A stretch of DNA of 64,000 nt from Amblyomma americanum (lineage: Eukaryota > Arthropoda > Arachnida > Ixodida > Ixodidae), in contig NC_135505.1 in NCBI RefSeq assembly GCF_052857255.1, positions 59,253,149-59,317,148 on the forward strand, given 5' to 3'. A model generated the notes under the pieces. It saw only the letters and a list, made by a program, of their open reading frames with translations. It did not search any database and had not been told where the DNA came from. This document shows, piece after piece, positions 30,604-42,010 of the stretch. A program made the position numbers and the translations under genes. Numbering within the stretch: position 1 is the first letter of the stretch; every line of letters starts with the position of its first letter.

Positions 30604-31530
30604 TGTTACACTTTCTACATTGCTTCTGCCTACCCTTACGCCTTAAGCCGCAGCGGACCCCTAAAAAAGCTACTGCGCGGCCTGCCAGGCACGAGTCTTT
30701 CTCGCCTCCTAGCATTCCATTGAAGCGGATGCCATCTCGTGTAAAGCCTCCGCCAAATTTTGCTCTATGCACTTCCCTGTTTATGTCTGCCACTTCAAAG
30801 CCTTTCTCTCGGCTTAACTCCCTTATCACCCGATTAACAGCCACAACGTCCTTGGCAATTTTTCCGTTCCGTTCTCGAACCTCCAGCACTGTGCACATCA
30901 CGATCTGGACTTGCTGTGCTATCGCCCTTATTTCGTCAACTCCTTTCGTCAGCGCCTTCACCATTCAAGACATCATTTAGCCCCACCGCTACCACTACCA
31001 AACTGCAGATCTGCAACATTCTTAGAAAGTTCGCTTTTCCCCCTGAGTACTGCGTCCAATGTCCTGCCTCGGAATGCCCCGACTGCTTACCGCTTATCAC
31101 CCTTTACACGCTCCATTATAGTTCTTTTGTACCTACTCATACATGAGTTACCCCCGATAAGCACTAGGGTACGCCCTTCCTCTCTCCTAACTTCCGGATT
31201 ATGCTGCTTCTTAACAACTTTGAACTCATTCCTTGGGATTACCTTGTTCCCCTTTTCTCCATCGCCTCCAAACTTCCTAGCTGATATTTGTGCGCAAATG
31301 TTCCTGTCTGAACCTGACTGACCTACTTTCCTTTTGCTGTCCATGCGAGTGCAGGCCCCATCCACGAGGCTGGCGCTGGAATGTCCGCCATTGAGACTTC
31401 GCATGGCGGAGTCAGCCATTTTTGAATCCAACAATTCACTAAGCTACTCTTGGAGCCCTCTGTACCTGTAGCTTTTTTTCTTGAGCATCCATACGTAACC
31501 CTAGACTGGTGTTCTCTCCAGGCGTGCACT
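30604..31530 (-). pseudogene. Copy A ORF1: SGNH-esterase-type
   Basis: Frames 31529-31323, 31434-31087 and 30964-30593. A Cys/charged N-terminal part is followed by 'TLVLIGGNSCMSRYKR' (block I, with Gly-Asn-Ser where active esterases have Gly-Asp-Ser) and, further on, 'TRDGIRFNGM' (block V, His replaced by Arg). ORF1 proteins of this type are known from CR1-like LINEs. Frameshifts lie between the frames, and the catalytic His is lost. Confidence 0.7.
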
Positions 31531-31608
31531 TAATACGCAGCATTTGAACATAAAATCCGCGAGTTCGGCCTCCTCTACATACGGCTTTACGCACGCCCAC
31601 TAGCGGAC

Positions 31609-31642
<34 letters not shown>

Positions 31643-31868
31643 ATGGATGGATGGATGGATGGATGGATGGATGGATGGATGGATGGATGGATGGATGGAT
31701 GGATGGATGGATGGATGGATGGATGGATGGATGGATGGATGGATGGATGGATGGATGGATGGATGGATGGATGGATGGATGGATGGATGGATGGATGGAT
31801 GGATGGATGGATGGATGGATGGATGGATGGATGGATGGATGGATGGATGGATGGATGGATGGATGGAT
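31609..31868. repeat. (GGAT)n microsatellite, ~65 units
   Basis: An almost pure tetranucleotide tract. On the minus strand it is (ATCC)n at the 3' end of LINE copy B and so probably grew from that element's 3' tail. Frames reading Met-Asp-Gly-Trp in all three plus phases are artefacts. Confidence 0.97.
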
Positions 31869-31989
31869 GAAAGGTAAGAGCGTCCTCTTTTAATCGGAGG
31901 GATGACTGTTGTCAGTTTTCCACCATGGTCAGCTTTTTTTCTTAACTTTTGTTTAGCTCTTCTGTGAGTTGTTAATATTCCCGGTTTCT

Positions 31990-34900
31990 TTAAATACTTA
32001 GTCTTACACTTCTAACCTTATGTCTCTTATCTGCTTTTGGGCCGCCAATCTTCAAGTCGCTTTGTGCTAATTTCCAGCGCAGATTTATTTACATGACCAT
32101 TGTTATCTCTAAACCCCGGGGCCTCTGGAAGAGTGTCCGTGCCTGCATAGACATCGAGATGGATGCCGTCACATTAAAATATGAGGTGTTCTTTTGTTTC
32201 TACTGATTTACCTCAGACAGCACCTGTGTCAGCTTTGTTTAATGTCATTTTGTAGCTGCGCGTACTAAGACATGCTGACCTAGCTTCAAAGAGTAGGGCA
32301 CTGCCTCTTGAGTCAGCATAAAACGCTTCCTTCCTGATCTGCCTTTCCCAGTATCGATGTAGTTGTACACTATGGTTCTTTGCCATTGAATTTTTACAAC
32401 TTTTCCCTTCCGCTTTTCTAACGTGTCTTTTCATGCTCTTTCTTTCTCCGTCCTCGTGTCTGAAAAACTTAATGGTTAGCTTCCTAGTTCTTTTCTGCCA
32501 TATTAAATCAACTATTTCCCTGTATAGATATTTAAATACCTTAGCTTCTCAATTGTTACCGCCCAATTTCTTCAGGCGGTCTTCATATTGTATCTTGCTA
32601 TGAGCTTCCCGGGCTTCAACAATGCCCAGTAGATTTTCTCCTGTATTGTCTCGTTTGTGGTTTCCAATAAGCACCTAGTGCTAATCTTTCAACAGCTCTC
32701 TGACTTACTTCTAATATCGACCGAACTTTCGCGCTGAAGCACAGAACCGCATTCCTGAAAGTAACCCCCGGCACCATTATTCTTTTCCAAGTACCTCTCA
32801 GTACTTCATACCTGTTAGACCCATACAATGCCCTATGTTTTTTTTATCTCGGCATCTCTTGGCCCTTTTTCTGTAATAGACTTCTCGTTACTTTCCCGCG
32901 TACTTCTGCTCTGCGTCCCCCCTTCCTAGAGATACTTGTATTAGCCCACTATGGGTATTTCATGGCCTTTTATTGTAAGTACTGATCAGTTGTATCGTTG
33001 AATATCATCACACCTGATTTAGAGGCGCTTTAACTGAAGCCTAGAATGTCTATTTCGTCTCCACAGCAAAAAACCAGAGTTTGCAAATCTTCCTGACTAT
33101 CTGCCAACAATACAACATAGTCCGTATACATTAAACCCTGTAGTCTTTGTTCAGCGACCTATTCGCCTAATTTTTACGAAAGATTATACCACAGATTTCT
33201 TCCTTGTGGCTTTCTTTCTATATTTGCCATATAAAGCATGAACAGCAGCGCTGATAGAGGACAACTTTGCCTTCATCCTTTGTGATCCTCGACAGTGACG
33301 CACTCTTACTCTCTTCCCATGTTATTTCAACTTTATTTTGACGTTATTTTTCCCGTAGAAAATCAATTACCTCATGACCGATGCCCTCACCTTTTAATAT
33401 TTTCGGCAGGAGTTCCCTGTTCACGTTGTCGTATGCACAGCTTATGTCGAGGAAGGCCAAGCACAGAAGTCTCTTTTCCGCCTTAGCTATTTCTATGCGT
33501 TGGGTCAGCACGAACAAGCTATCATCTTAGCGCCTACACCTTCTGAACCCGTTCTGACTTTCTCCGAGAATTCTATTACTTTCTTCCCAAGGATGCATTT
33601 TCAATTTCACAGCCTGCATCACCAGCCTCTATATAAATGATGTTATCCTATTTGGCCGGAAGGATTTTATGTTCATCTTATCTCTCTTTCCTATATAAAT
33701 CAAATTCATTTTATTCTGCCTTCAGCTGTGCGGGATTTTGTTAATTCTTATAACTTTCTCCAGTGCTTTTATCAGTGTTTCCTTGCCCCTTGTGCCAAGT
33801 TCTTTTAGCAACTTCATTGAAATTTCTTCTATCCCTGGGGACGTGCATTTTGGAATATTTCTTTCTGTCTTCTTCCAGTAAAGACTGGACAGTTCTGAGT
33901 TGACTTCTATTGCGCTGCCCTGTCTTTGCTCCCTCATTATGGGATATTACCCTATCGCGGCTCCTAAATGACTCAGCTATAACTGATGCAATGTAGTTCA
34001 CAGTGTAATCTCCCTCTAAACCTTTTCCCTCGGCATTTCGCATCTGTTCCTGCTTTCTTTGATCCGTTTTGCCCCGCTAGCCAGCATATATGATTCCACA
34101 ATTTTCTGCGCCCCCCTTAGTCGCATCGCGAACTTCAGCCATGCATCGATCAGAGGAAAGCTCTATATTAACCTGGACGAGGACCGGAACTTGTTTCTTT
34201 TGTCGATAAGATTCCCATTTTTGACCCATTCCACTTCAGATAACTGCGCCCTCTTTGCTTCTCTCTGTTCCCTTGAAGCCAACCGTCGTTTTTCGATGGC
34301 CTCAATAATTTCCTTATTCCACCAACTTCATGGCTTCCTCTTTCCTCTCCAGTGGTTTACTCTTTTTACATGTTTTGTATTTTAACTACTCAGTAGTACT
34401 AACTGATTATAATCTAACTTTTCCATTGGGTGTTTCTCTGATGCTTCCTCTATGCTGGCCGCTATCTGCCCTATTTGTTCGTTATTTAACTTCGCTTTCT
34501 CTGTTTGAGTTCTATGCACTTTTCTTTTGATCAGGACTCCCAACTGTAGAATAATACGCTTATGAAAACTTCCAAGGATGTACTTCCCCTCTTCGTCTAA
34601 TTTCATTATTGCGAGTTGGCTACAGAGCTCCTGGGATATTAGGCAGTAGTCAATGGTTATCTGCTTGTGATGGGATTCCCACGTAATTTAACTTGGTTGC
34701 GTGGCTCACGGAAGTTTAGCATTAACTTCCCGTTACAGTGTGTATTCATCCAGTACCTCAAATTGGCCATTCATGTCACATAGCAGAATAATATCAACCC
34801 CGTCTGCTAACTGCTTTATATCGTCATTAAGACACTTAACTAGCTACTTGTTTTCATGCCTGCATTTGTTCGCTGTCCCTAAATAAACTACTCCTAGCCA

Positions 34901-35150
34901 TGTCCTTTGGCGGCAACTGTGCCTAATATCCAGAAATGTTATTTGCAACTTGACATTTTTCTTTGCGGGTTTGTTCATCGATGTATCCGCATACCTACCT
35001 CTCCTCCCCTCCCCTTCATTGGTGTTCGGTTGCTCCCATCCCAGACACAGCCATCCATAAACTGCGGATATTCTGGATTCTTGAGATGTGTATCGCATAG
35101 CGCGTATACACCCACTTCTTCCTCCTGTAACTGCTCTTCTATTTCTAACT
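31990..35150 (-). pseudogene. Copy B ORF2: endonuclease, RT and C-terminal region
   Basis: More decayed than copy A. Recognisable parts: 35098-34844 endonuclease start; 34606-34382 endonuclease end ('EEGKYILGSFHKRIILQLGV'); 34043-33722 linker ('DYTVNYIASVIAESF') and a 'CTSPGIEEISMKLLKELG' segment leading into RT; 32828-32616 and 32434-32213 the C-terminal region ('RQIRKEAFYADSRGSALL'). The RT catalytic motifs are not intact in any open frame. Confidence 0.8.
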
Positions 35151-35249
35151 ATTTTGCTCTCTTTGTAAAGTCTTACATGATTATGTACCTGATCCTGGTG
35201 TGAAATTTTGTTATAGTGATTTTTTGTCTACATCCTAGTGTTCTTTTTG

Positions 35250-36580
35250 TTGCGCTCAGTCCAGATTATAATTTCTACTTCGCTTCTACCTACCTCTGTG
35301 CCCCGAGATGCCGTAGACCCCCTAAAAAGCTACTGCCCTGCCTGCCAGGCGCCAGCCGATCTCTGCTCTGGCCCTTTAGCTAAAATTGGTGCCATCTCAT
35401 GTAAACCTGTGCCAAAGCCTGCTCTATGCACATGCCTGTTTAAGTCTTCCAGTTCAAAGCCTTTCTGCTGGCTTTACATCCTTATCGCTCGATTAAGAGC
35501 CACAACGTTATTGGCAACCTCTCCGTTCCGGCCTTGCACCTCCGTCACTGTGCACAGTACGATCTGCACTTGCTGTGCTAAGGCCTTTATATCATCAACT
35601 CGCACCACTACTCTTTCCACTCCTTGTGCGGCGTCACCATTCAGTATGATCCGCCACGGTGGCTACGTGGTTATGGCGCTCGGCTGCTGGCTCAAAAGAC
35701 GCGGGTTCGATCCCAGCTGCGGCGGTAGAATTTCGATGGAGGCGAAATTCTAGAGGCCCATGTAGTGTGCGACGTCAGTGCACGTTAATGAACCGCAGGT
35801 GGTCGAAATTTTCGAGGCCCTCCACTACGGCGTCCCTCATAGCCTGAATCGCTTTGGGATGTTAAACCCCCTTAGACCAAACCAAACCATTCCGTACGTC
35901 ATTTAGCCCCGCCACTACTACTACCATATTGCGCTCGTCAGCTTTCTCAAAAAGTTCAATTTTTTGCACTCGTAGTACTGCGTCTATTGTCTTGCCTGGG
36001 AGTTCCCCGACTGCTACCCGCGTACCGCCCTTTACACGCTCCATTATGGTTATTTTGCAACTCCTCATGCTTAAGATTACCAACGATAAGCACTAGGGTA
36101 TTCCCTCCCTCCCTTCTAACTTCTGGACTTTGCTGCGTCTTCTCAGTGACTATGACCTCATTCCTTGTCATTAGCTTGCTCCCCTTCTCTCCATCGCCTC
36201 CAGCTGCCACCTGTGCTTAGCTGTTCCTGTCTGAACCTGCCTGACCTATTTTCCTGCTGATGTCCATGCCAGTGCAGGCCCCATCCACGTGGCTTGCGCT
36301 GGAATGTCCGTCAATGTGACCTCGCATGTCGCATCAGCCATTTTTGCCTCGAACAACTGACTAAGCTGTTCTTAGAGTTTGCGCTTCTCTGTCGCACTAC
36401 TTGTTGCTCTTTTTCTAGAGCATCCATACGTAACGTTAGGTTGGCGTTCGCCTCGTGAGCATTGTGCAGGCGTGCACTTAATACGCAGCATCTGCACATA
36501 AAATCCGCGCCTTCGGCCTTCTCTACAGATTCGAACCGCATTTCCTTCGAATTCAGCGAAGCTTCTCACTCTTTGCATTT
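35250..36580 (-). pseudogene. Copy B ORF1: SGNH-esterase-type, split by a SINE
   Basis: Frame 36578-36311 is the N-terminal Cys/charged part ('LRMDALEKEQQVVRQRS'). Frame 36210-35956 includes 'NTLVLIVGNLKHEE' (block I degraded). Frame 36083-35862 ends with 'NMVVVVAGLNDVRNGL', a good block III with Asn-Asp intact. The SINE at 35647-35885 sits just after block III. The rest, to about 35250, has lost its frame. Confidence 0.7.
35647..35885 (+). mobile_element. Second-family tRNA-derived SINE, full length, 11-bp TSD
   Basis: Reference copy for this family. tRNA-like head with 'GGTGGCTACGTGG' (A-box region) and 'GGTTCGATCCC' (B box), body with 'gtgcgacgtcagtgcacgtt' and 'ctacggcgtccctcatag', end with 'gatgttaaacccccttagac' and an ACCAA-rich tail. 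Flanks ACCATTCAGTA (35636-35646) and ACCATTCCGTA (35886-35896) form a TSD with one mismatch. Confidence 0.92.
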
Positions 36581-36600
36581 AACCTTCAGTTGCTTGACAA

Positions 36601-36871
36601 TATTAGCAGTACTCTATTATTGCTACCACAAAATGCTACAAAAAATGCTAGACGAAAAAAAGCTACTTTCAAGCATGTGCTCAAATAAAATTCTGCCTAC
36701 CGCAAAAGCCGATCACCTAGAGAAGGAATAACTATACCTGTCTAAACTAGTTAGCGCACAAATGAGTGCAACAAACCTATAGCTGCCGGCCAGAATGGAC
36801 CCGGCCGTTAGGTCACTGACTTAGGTCACTGACCTTATCTTTCGCCTACACTTTACCTGACTAGAAACTGA
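36601..36871. other. Unassigned interval
   Basis: Contains a small repeat of 'taggtcactgac' (about 36809-36832). Nothing else recognised. Confidence 0.4.
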
Positions 36872-36960
36872 ACAATGGTTTTTGGGAAAGGAAATGGCGC
36901 ATGATCAGTCTCACATGTCGGCAGACATCTGAACTGCGGCGTAAGAGACGGGACCTAACT
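36872..36960 (-). mobile_element. Ruka-type SINE 3' end fragment
   Basis: Contains 'gggaaaggaaatggcgca' and 'cagtctcacatgtcggcaga', the tail-proximal end of the SINE in minus orientation, truncated after ~85 bp. Confidence 0.7.
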
Positions 36961-37439
36961 AGCCAAGCCTAAAAACTAGCCCAAGTAAAACCACAGCGGC
37001 TTGTGTTCATTTTCAAGCAATTTCTATACACTGTCTCAAAGAAAACTGATTGTCCTCCAAACTTTTTTGTTTCAGGAACCCATTTTTTAGCTCCCCTATA
37101 ACCCCCTCGTCCTCCACCCAAGCCTGCGTCCTGTCCTTTATAATTTTCATCAGCACCCCATAAGCCACAGACCTCACTGTTATTGGGAGCGATCGACACC
37201 TAGCGCCACCGGAAAATTTACAATCGCGTGATTAGTTTAATCTACGCGCTTTTCCGGTATATCTCGTCAAGACAACTCGTATGGTACCGACTTCACTTGT
37301 GTACGTCTACACGTTGTCGAGTTACCCCCCCCCCCCCTCCTCAAGATACCTTCTAAAGAGAATTTGTTTCACTAACTGAAACGTAAACATACTGCACCGA
37401 AACACAAATTATAGGCACACCTTGACCCCCGGAAAAAAT
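36961..37439. other. Unassigned interval with a poly(C) run
   Basis: No coding motif. C run at 37325-37337. Confidence 0.4.
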
Positions 37440-37665
37440 TTAGAATTGGTTCTGGGGGAAAGAAAATTGCGCAGTATCTGTCTCACATCTCGGCGGACAC
37501 CGGAACCGCGCCTAAAGAGAAAGAATAAAGAATGGACTGAGAGAAGAAAGGAAGAAAGGAAGGTAGAGGAGAGTGCCAGAATAATTTCGAACACTTGGGG
37601 ATCTTTAACGTGCACTGCCTTCGCACAGCACGCCGGCGCCTTTGGAGGCGAAACGCAAAGCAGAA
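37440..37665 (-). mobile_element. Ruka-type SINE, headless
   Basis: Minus-strand copy from 'ggttctgggggaaagaaaat' to 'ggcgcctttggaggcgaaac'. The tRNA-like head is replaced by a short rearranged repeat of body sequence (gcagaatttcgaccacctatgg) at about 37660-37685. Confidence 0.8.
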
Positions 37666-37699
37666 TTTCGACCACCTATGGATCTTCTACCTGGTGATC

Positions 37700-37950
37700 A
37701 TTGACATTGAGCGCCTATGTTGTGCTACATCTTTGCTCTTGTTTCTTTTTTGATGATGTGTTTTTACTGTTTAACATTGAGCTCCTTGGCTGTGTTACAT
37801 CTTCGCTCTTGTTTCTGTTTTTGGCTCTGATAAAAGAATAATCCACACGAACTCACCACCTTTTCTCCTTTTAACTACATTTCTTGTAAAGTGATGTCTT
37901 TTTACTGCCTAACACTAAGCGCCTGTGTCGCGATAGATCTTTGTGCTACT
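37700..37950 (+). repeat. Two to three direct copies of a ~70-bp motif
   Basis: 'cattgagcgcctatgttgtg' with 'tacatctttgctcttgtttc' at 37704 recurs slightly altered at 37774 and partly at 37900. No family assigned. Confidence 0.6.
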
Positions 37951-38107
37951 CTCACATCTCTTTTAGTTAGTTCCAGCGATTGTAGTTCAGTTCGAACCAG
38001 AGTAAAGGCACGCTTATTTTTATTTTTCTTCAGTCGCCACAACGCTGAAATGGAAGGGCTACGGGTGTGCCTGCCTCCAGTCGCATCTTCCCCAATCGCT
38101 TCTGTGC

Positions 38108-38130
38108 GGGGGGGGGGGGGGGGGGGGGGG
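38108..38130 (+). repeat. Poly(G) run of 23
   Basis: Homopolymer; a potential G-quadruplex and a likely sequencing or assembly weak point. Confidence 0.95.
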
Positions 38131-38850
38131 CGCTGCACATTCCATATTCTAAGTATGACGACTAGCTGTGAACACTTTTTTAAATGAATTACGCAAAAGG
38201 AAGTGAAAACTGACCGCGGCTCCTCTCTCCTGCCGCCTCTATATCCTCCACAGCTTCCCACCTCGCGCTCTTGCCTTCGTCTATTAGAGTAACTTCCTCC
38301 TCTACTTTTTCATGGTCGCCCTCCCTTCGTTATCACCCTACTTCCCTCCTCTGCCGTCTTCTTCGCTTTTTTATAGTTGTGCCAGTTGGCCGTGCTCTTC
38401 ATTTCGATGTATTTCTGCTAGTTATGCTGAAAACTAAGACGACGCTAAAACGAGGAACGGGCGCCCATGATGTAGACTCTAAAAGACGTACCGTATTAGA
38501 GGGCTGCGTAATAATTTCACCGACATCAGGATCTTTACTGTACTGTGCCGTAGACGAGCACAGTGTCGAGTTTGGCATTTAGAGGACCCAGACAGACTGA
38601 AAAACCTAATATTTACGAATAAATTCGGAGCACGCAGGCTCCTTGGTTCTCTGACGACCCCATTGCACTCATGTCTTTTGTTTCCAAAGTCCACAACACT
38701 GGCCGCCCGGCCGATGGCGGTGATCTGTACAGCCAAGTCTTCCGATCATAGCATGGTGTCCCAGTCCTCCAGGTCTTCAGCAACTTTAGGCACCGTGCGG
38801 GAGTGCCCGCCGTACAGTGGCAGAAGATGTGGAGGGGGGAGGTGAACGGT
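38131..38850. other. Unassigned DNA
   Basis: A badly eroded Ruka-like piece may lie at about 38490-38545 on the minus strand ('gagggctgcgtaataatttc'). Nothing else recognised. Confidence 0.35.
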
Positions 38851-38854
38851 AGTG

Positions 38855-38930
38855 GGCATAAGGTGCAGTAGAGCAGACGTTTGGGCTAGTTGGTAGTGAT
38901 TCATCATGAAAAAATTGCAGGATTTCACTT
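38855..38930 (+). mobile_element. PLE terminal remnant
   Basis: 'gtttgggctagttggtagtg' after 'gtagagcagac' matches the left-end motif of the other PLE pieces in this window. Short and without TSD. Confidence 0.5.
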
Positions 38931-39640
38931 AAATCTGCTCAAGAGTGGAAATGTGACAGCCTTTGCCTTTGCTCTCTTTGTTCCTAAATTTTTTTACTAT
39001 TTGAAGTTTCGTTATTTTATTTTTATTTATTCGTTATGTTTGTTTTTATTTTTCAGGCTTTTTATTTCATTAATTTTTACTAAGCTTGCCTTCGCACGCA
39101 TTTAAATTGTTCTTCATCTAATCAGTAACACAATACCTCCTTCAAACTCAGCATTTAATTTCGTTATTTCAATTTAGTTAAATAAGTCATTGGAATTCAT
39201 CAACCAAACTTTTCAAATTTAAAGATGTGCTCACGCACTGCCTATCACAATAGAACTTTAGCATATATATCCGACAGGACGACATAATCGTGCGGGCAAA
39301 ATTTCGGACACTTTTTGCTGATCCGACATAACCATATAATGCTTTGGAATTAACAAACAGCCCGCACTTTGACGAAAAACGGAGTGTGAATTGGGCAAGG
39401 AGGGATGATAGTGGGATGCGGTAAAGGAAGAAAAAATGGCTGGGGTTCAAAGTGTCTTGAACATAGTTATACAAACGAAGGCGCTCTTAAAAATGGTCTC
39501 CACTGTCTCAAATCAAATGGCAAGGTCAGGATCAAGGTAAAAGATGAAGAACAAGTAGCCAACAGTCATAGTCATATTACCACGTGGTCATACTACAATA
39601 GCTTGGGCCATACCTTCACGCAGTTCAGTTTGGCCTTGTG
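38931..39640. other. Unassigned AT-rich DNA
   Basis: Frames on both strands at 39187-39641 show no recognised motif. Confidence 0.35.
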
Positions 39641-40627
39641 AAACATTGAAGGCCATTGTAGATGTGGGCAACATAAAAGGGGAAAATTTCCAAAGGGCCC
39701 AGAAAGCAGCCACGTGACAGAAAAATCCGAATCCTGCTCTTCGCAACGGCACAGTGATCGCCAAACGAAAAGGAAGTGGCGAAAGAAGTGCGTGCGTGCT
39801 AGCTCAAGCAAAGGAGCAGCGAAACAGTCAAGCACGAAGAATGGAAGTGTCCCGCGCATGAGCGCTCCGATGAAGAAAGAACGCTTTCGCTGGAAAAGAC
39901 TGGCACTGCAGTAGAAATCCGTGCGAAGCCGGAAGAAAGGCCACGGAATGGTCACAAGGAAGCAGCGAAACACGCAAGAAAGACAGCTCAAGAGGACAAG
40001 GTGTCTGAAACTCCGGCTAAGCTCATCTTAGCGCAGGCTGTGTACATGTTCATTGTGCTGTTGTGCACATTACTTCAGCTGCCTTTTGATCGCGAAGGAA
40101 AATTCAGGAACGCGGCCAAGAGGGTATTCACACCGGTCAATATTGTGAGCCTGTGTGCTTTGACGCAGGTGCTCTGAATTCCGTAGATTGCCTTGTTCGT
40201 GCGTGCATACCTAAGCGCACAGTTCTTTTCCGAATCAGCAAATTTAGCTGGAGAGTTCAGGGGTTGGGCGAAACAGAAGACCAGGTTGACCGAGAAAAAG
40301 ACCCGCGAGTCGAAGAGGCTCTTATGGACTATGAAGGTTCTCACACGCGCATTACGGAAGCGCAAGTAGGAAATGTATGTGGGAGTATCAACTAAAGTAT
40401 GTGTCGTACTTGTGTGTTCTCCGTGTAATGCTATGCTAATGTATTGACGAGTTGCGGCATGTATTGAAGTGAATCTTGACGGTTGTCAAGTGTTATGTGC
40501 GTGCAGACATCATTGAAGTGATGTTTTTATTTTGGCATTTTTCATTGACTTTGTGAGCGCAAGCATGTGCGCACGAATTTTGTATTTTGTGAATATTGTT
40601 GCACAATATACTTAAAGGAAGGGGCAG
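39641..40627 (+). other. Possible internal region of an LTR retroelement
   Basis: Contains short basic (39714-39914) and acidic (40153-40395, 'FGETEDQVDREKDPRVEEAL') plus-strand frames that I cannot place. The interval ends with the purine tract 'aaaggaaggggcag' directly before the TGTCAC that starts the LTR candidate, as a polypurine tract would. No RT, integrase or protease motif was seen, so the assignment rests on position alone. Confidence 0.3.
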
Positions 40628-41674
40628 TGTCACAAAGTTTCAGCGCAATTTAGAAAGAGGGCGCAGCGCGTAAGCAATCGCGCCTGCGCGCTTTACAAAT
40701 AAAATAAAAGACAGCGGAGAAGGATCCCCGGAGAGCGCGTAACTTGCGTGTGCGGATGCCGTTTCACTCAGCTCACCGGCGCGGCGCCAAAGTAAACATA
40801 GACACGCGCGGCGTCGATTTCTCTAGAATGTCTGAGAAGTTTCTACTCATCGTCGACGGAGAGGGCGTAACCTTGTCCGCGCTAAAGTGACAACCCCTCC
40901 CCTTCGCTCCTGCGTCGATGACTACGCGTGGCGAGAATGACCGAGATTTTTCTGGACGCTGGTTTCCGTGCTCGACCAATGGGGTCGCGCGCCCGGTGCG
41001 AGAAGGAGAAGGAGTTTGCACAGTTGAAGCTGCGTGTGTGTGCGCGCCTGCCTTGGCGCGAAGAACAAACAAGCGCAGACTGCTCCTATAAATGAGGGGC
41101 TGCAACCTCTGTCGGTTAGCCCGAGCTGCCGTTTAAGCTTCTGAGAAGCGCTCCCACTCGACTCCCGGGAGAACAGCACTCGACCAGCCAGGGACCAGCG
41201 AGGCAACGTGCGCCAACCTGCACATCAGCCCCGTCATGCTCCTCAGGTCGTCGGACTGTCGCAGTGCCCGGTGAACAAATTGTGTTTTCATTAATTGTCT
41301 CGGTCTGTGTTAGTGCACGTTAGTGCAAAGATTTTGTTGAATTGTATCTCTCTCTATTGTTACGTTGCACGAGTTGAAATGTATTTGTAAATCACTTCAT
41401 ATCTGCGCCTACGAGTGATTGTGAAATACTCTCTATCGTCTCTTCGCTCTATAAAATTTGTTTTGTTTGTGAAGCTTTGGCTCTGACCTATTGTCTGGCT
41501 TGCGACCGCCGAAAGCTCGCTACCAAGCGACCAACCTCCTTGTCACTTGGTAGCTCGTCTCCGGCTGAGCTTGCCACGCTGAGTCGTGGCCATCTGCTTT
41601 GTAACCGAGACCACTACCCCCACGCGCTCTAAGGTTGTCTGGGAGCGCACGAAAAAGTACTCGAAGTGGTGACA
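40628..41674 (+). mobile_element. Candidate long terminal repeat (~1.05 kb)
   Basis: Starts TGTCAC and ends GTGACA, perfect 6-bp inverted termini with TG...CA, preceded by a polypurine-like tract. It has a TATA box (TATAAAT, 41087-41093) in its middle, and GC-rich sequence upstream and T-rich sequence downstream of it, as in a U3-R-U5 layout. No second LTR lies in the window, so it is either a 3' LTR or a solo LTR next to unrelated DNA. The 1-kb length suits some Ty3/gypsy and BEL elements. Confidence 0.4.
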
Positions 41675-42010
41675 ACGAGACACCACAATCGGCGAATGCG
41701 AGAAAGACACCGATCATCAGAGGTCAAAGCGGATGACAGGTGAGATGTTGGCGTGGTGCCAGCTGCGTATCAACTAGATGCTGTGGGAATTTTGCACTGT
41801 TTTGCGGTTGGGGCGTCGAGTCATGTGATAGAGTAGACGACGTGGCTGTAGGGGTACAGGAGAGGCAAAGGGGCCCTTCTCAATCGCGTCGCAGTCCTCT
41901 GAGAAAAAAAGAGGCTCGAAGACGACTGCACTCGTAGTATTCTCGTGCTTGTGGAGTTGCGAAGGTGGGCTAAGTGACTTTTAACTATTTTCCGCCCGGA
42001 TTTCTAAATG
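41675..42010. other. Unassigned interval
   Basis: No coding or repeat motif recognised. Confidence 0.4.

Larger units (their letters stand above)
26951..31590 (-). mobile_element. CR1/L2-like LINE with SGNH ORF1, copy A
   Basis: A ~4.6-kb minus-strand non-LTR retrotransposon, nearly full length but decayed. Order from 31590: ORF1 (SGNH esterase), ORF2 (APE endonuclease, RT, C-terminal region), 3' UTR, and a short imperfect (ATCC)n-type tail (26951-26980). A PLE fragment is inserted at 27985-28184. The head abuts the (GGAT)n tract that forms the 3' tail of copy B, so the two copies are head-to-tail. Confidence 0.85.
31870..36600 (-). mobile_element. CR1/L2-like LINE with SGNH ORF1, copy B
   Basis: Second copy of the same family as 26951-31590, in the same orientation, roughly 80% similar by eye over the C-terminal region. 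It contains ORF1 (about 36580-35250), ORF2 (35150-31990), 3' UTR and the expanded tetranucleotide tail. A second-family SINE interrupts ORF1 at 35647-35885. Confidence 0.85.

Noticed and set aside
31611..31893. Three 83-88 codon plus-strand frames of Met-Asp-Gly-Trp repeats
   Set aside because: They are readings of the (GGAT)n microsatellite in all three phases.
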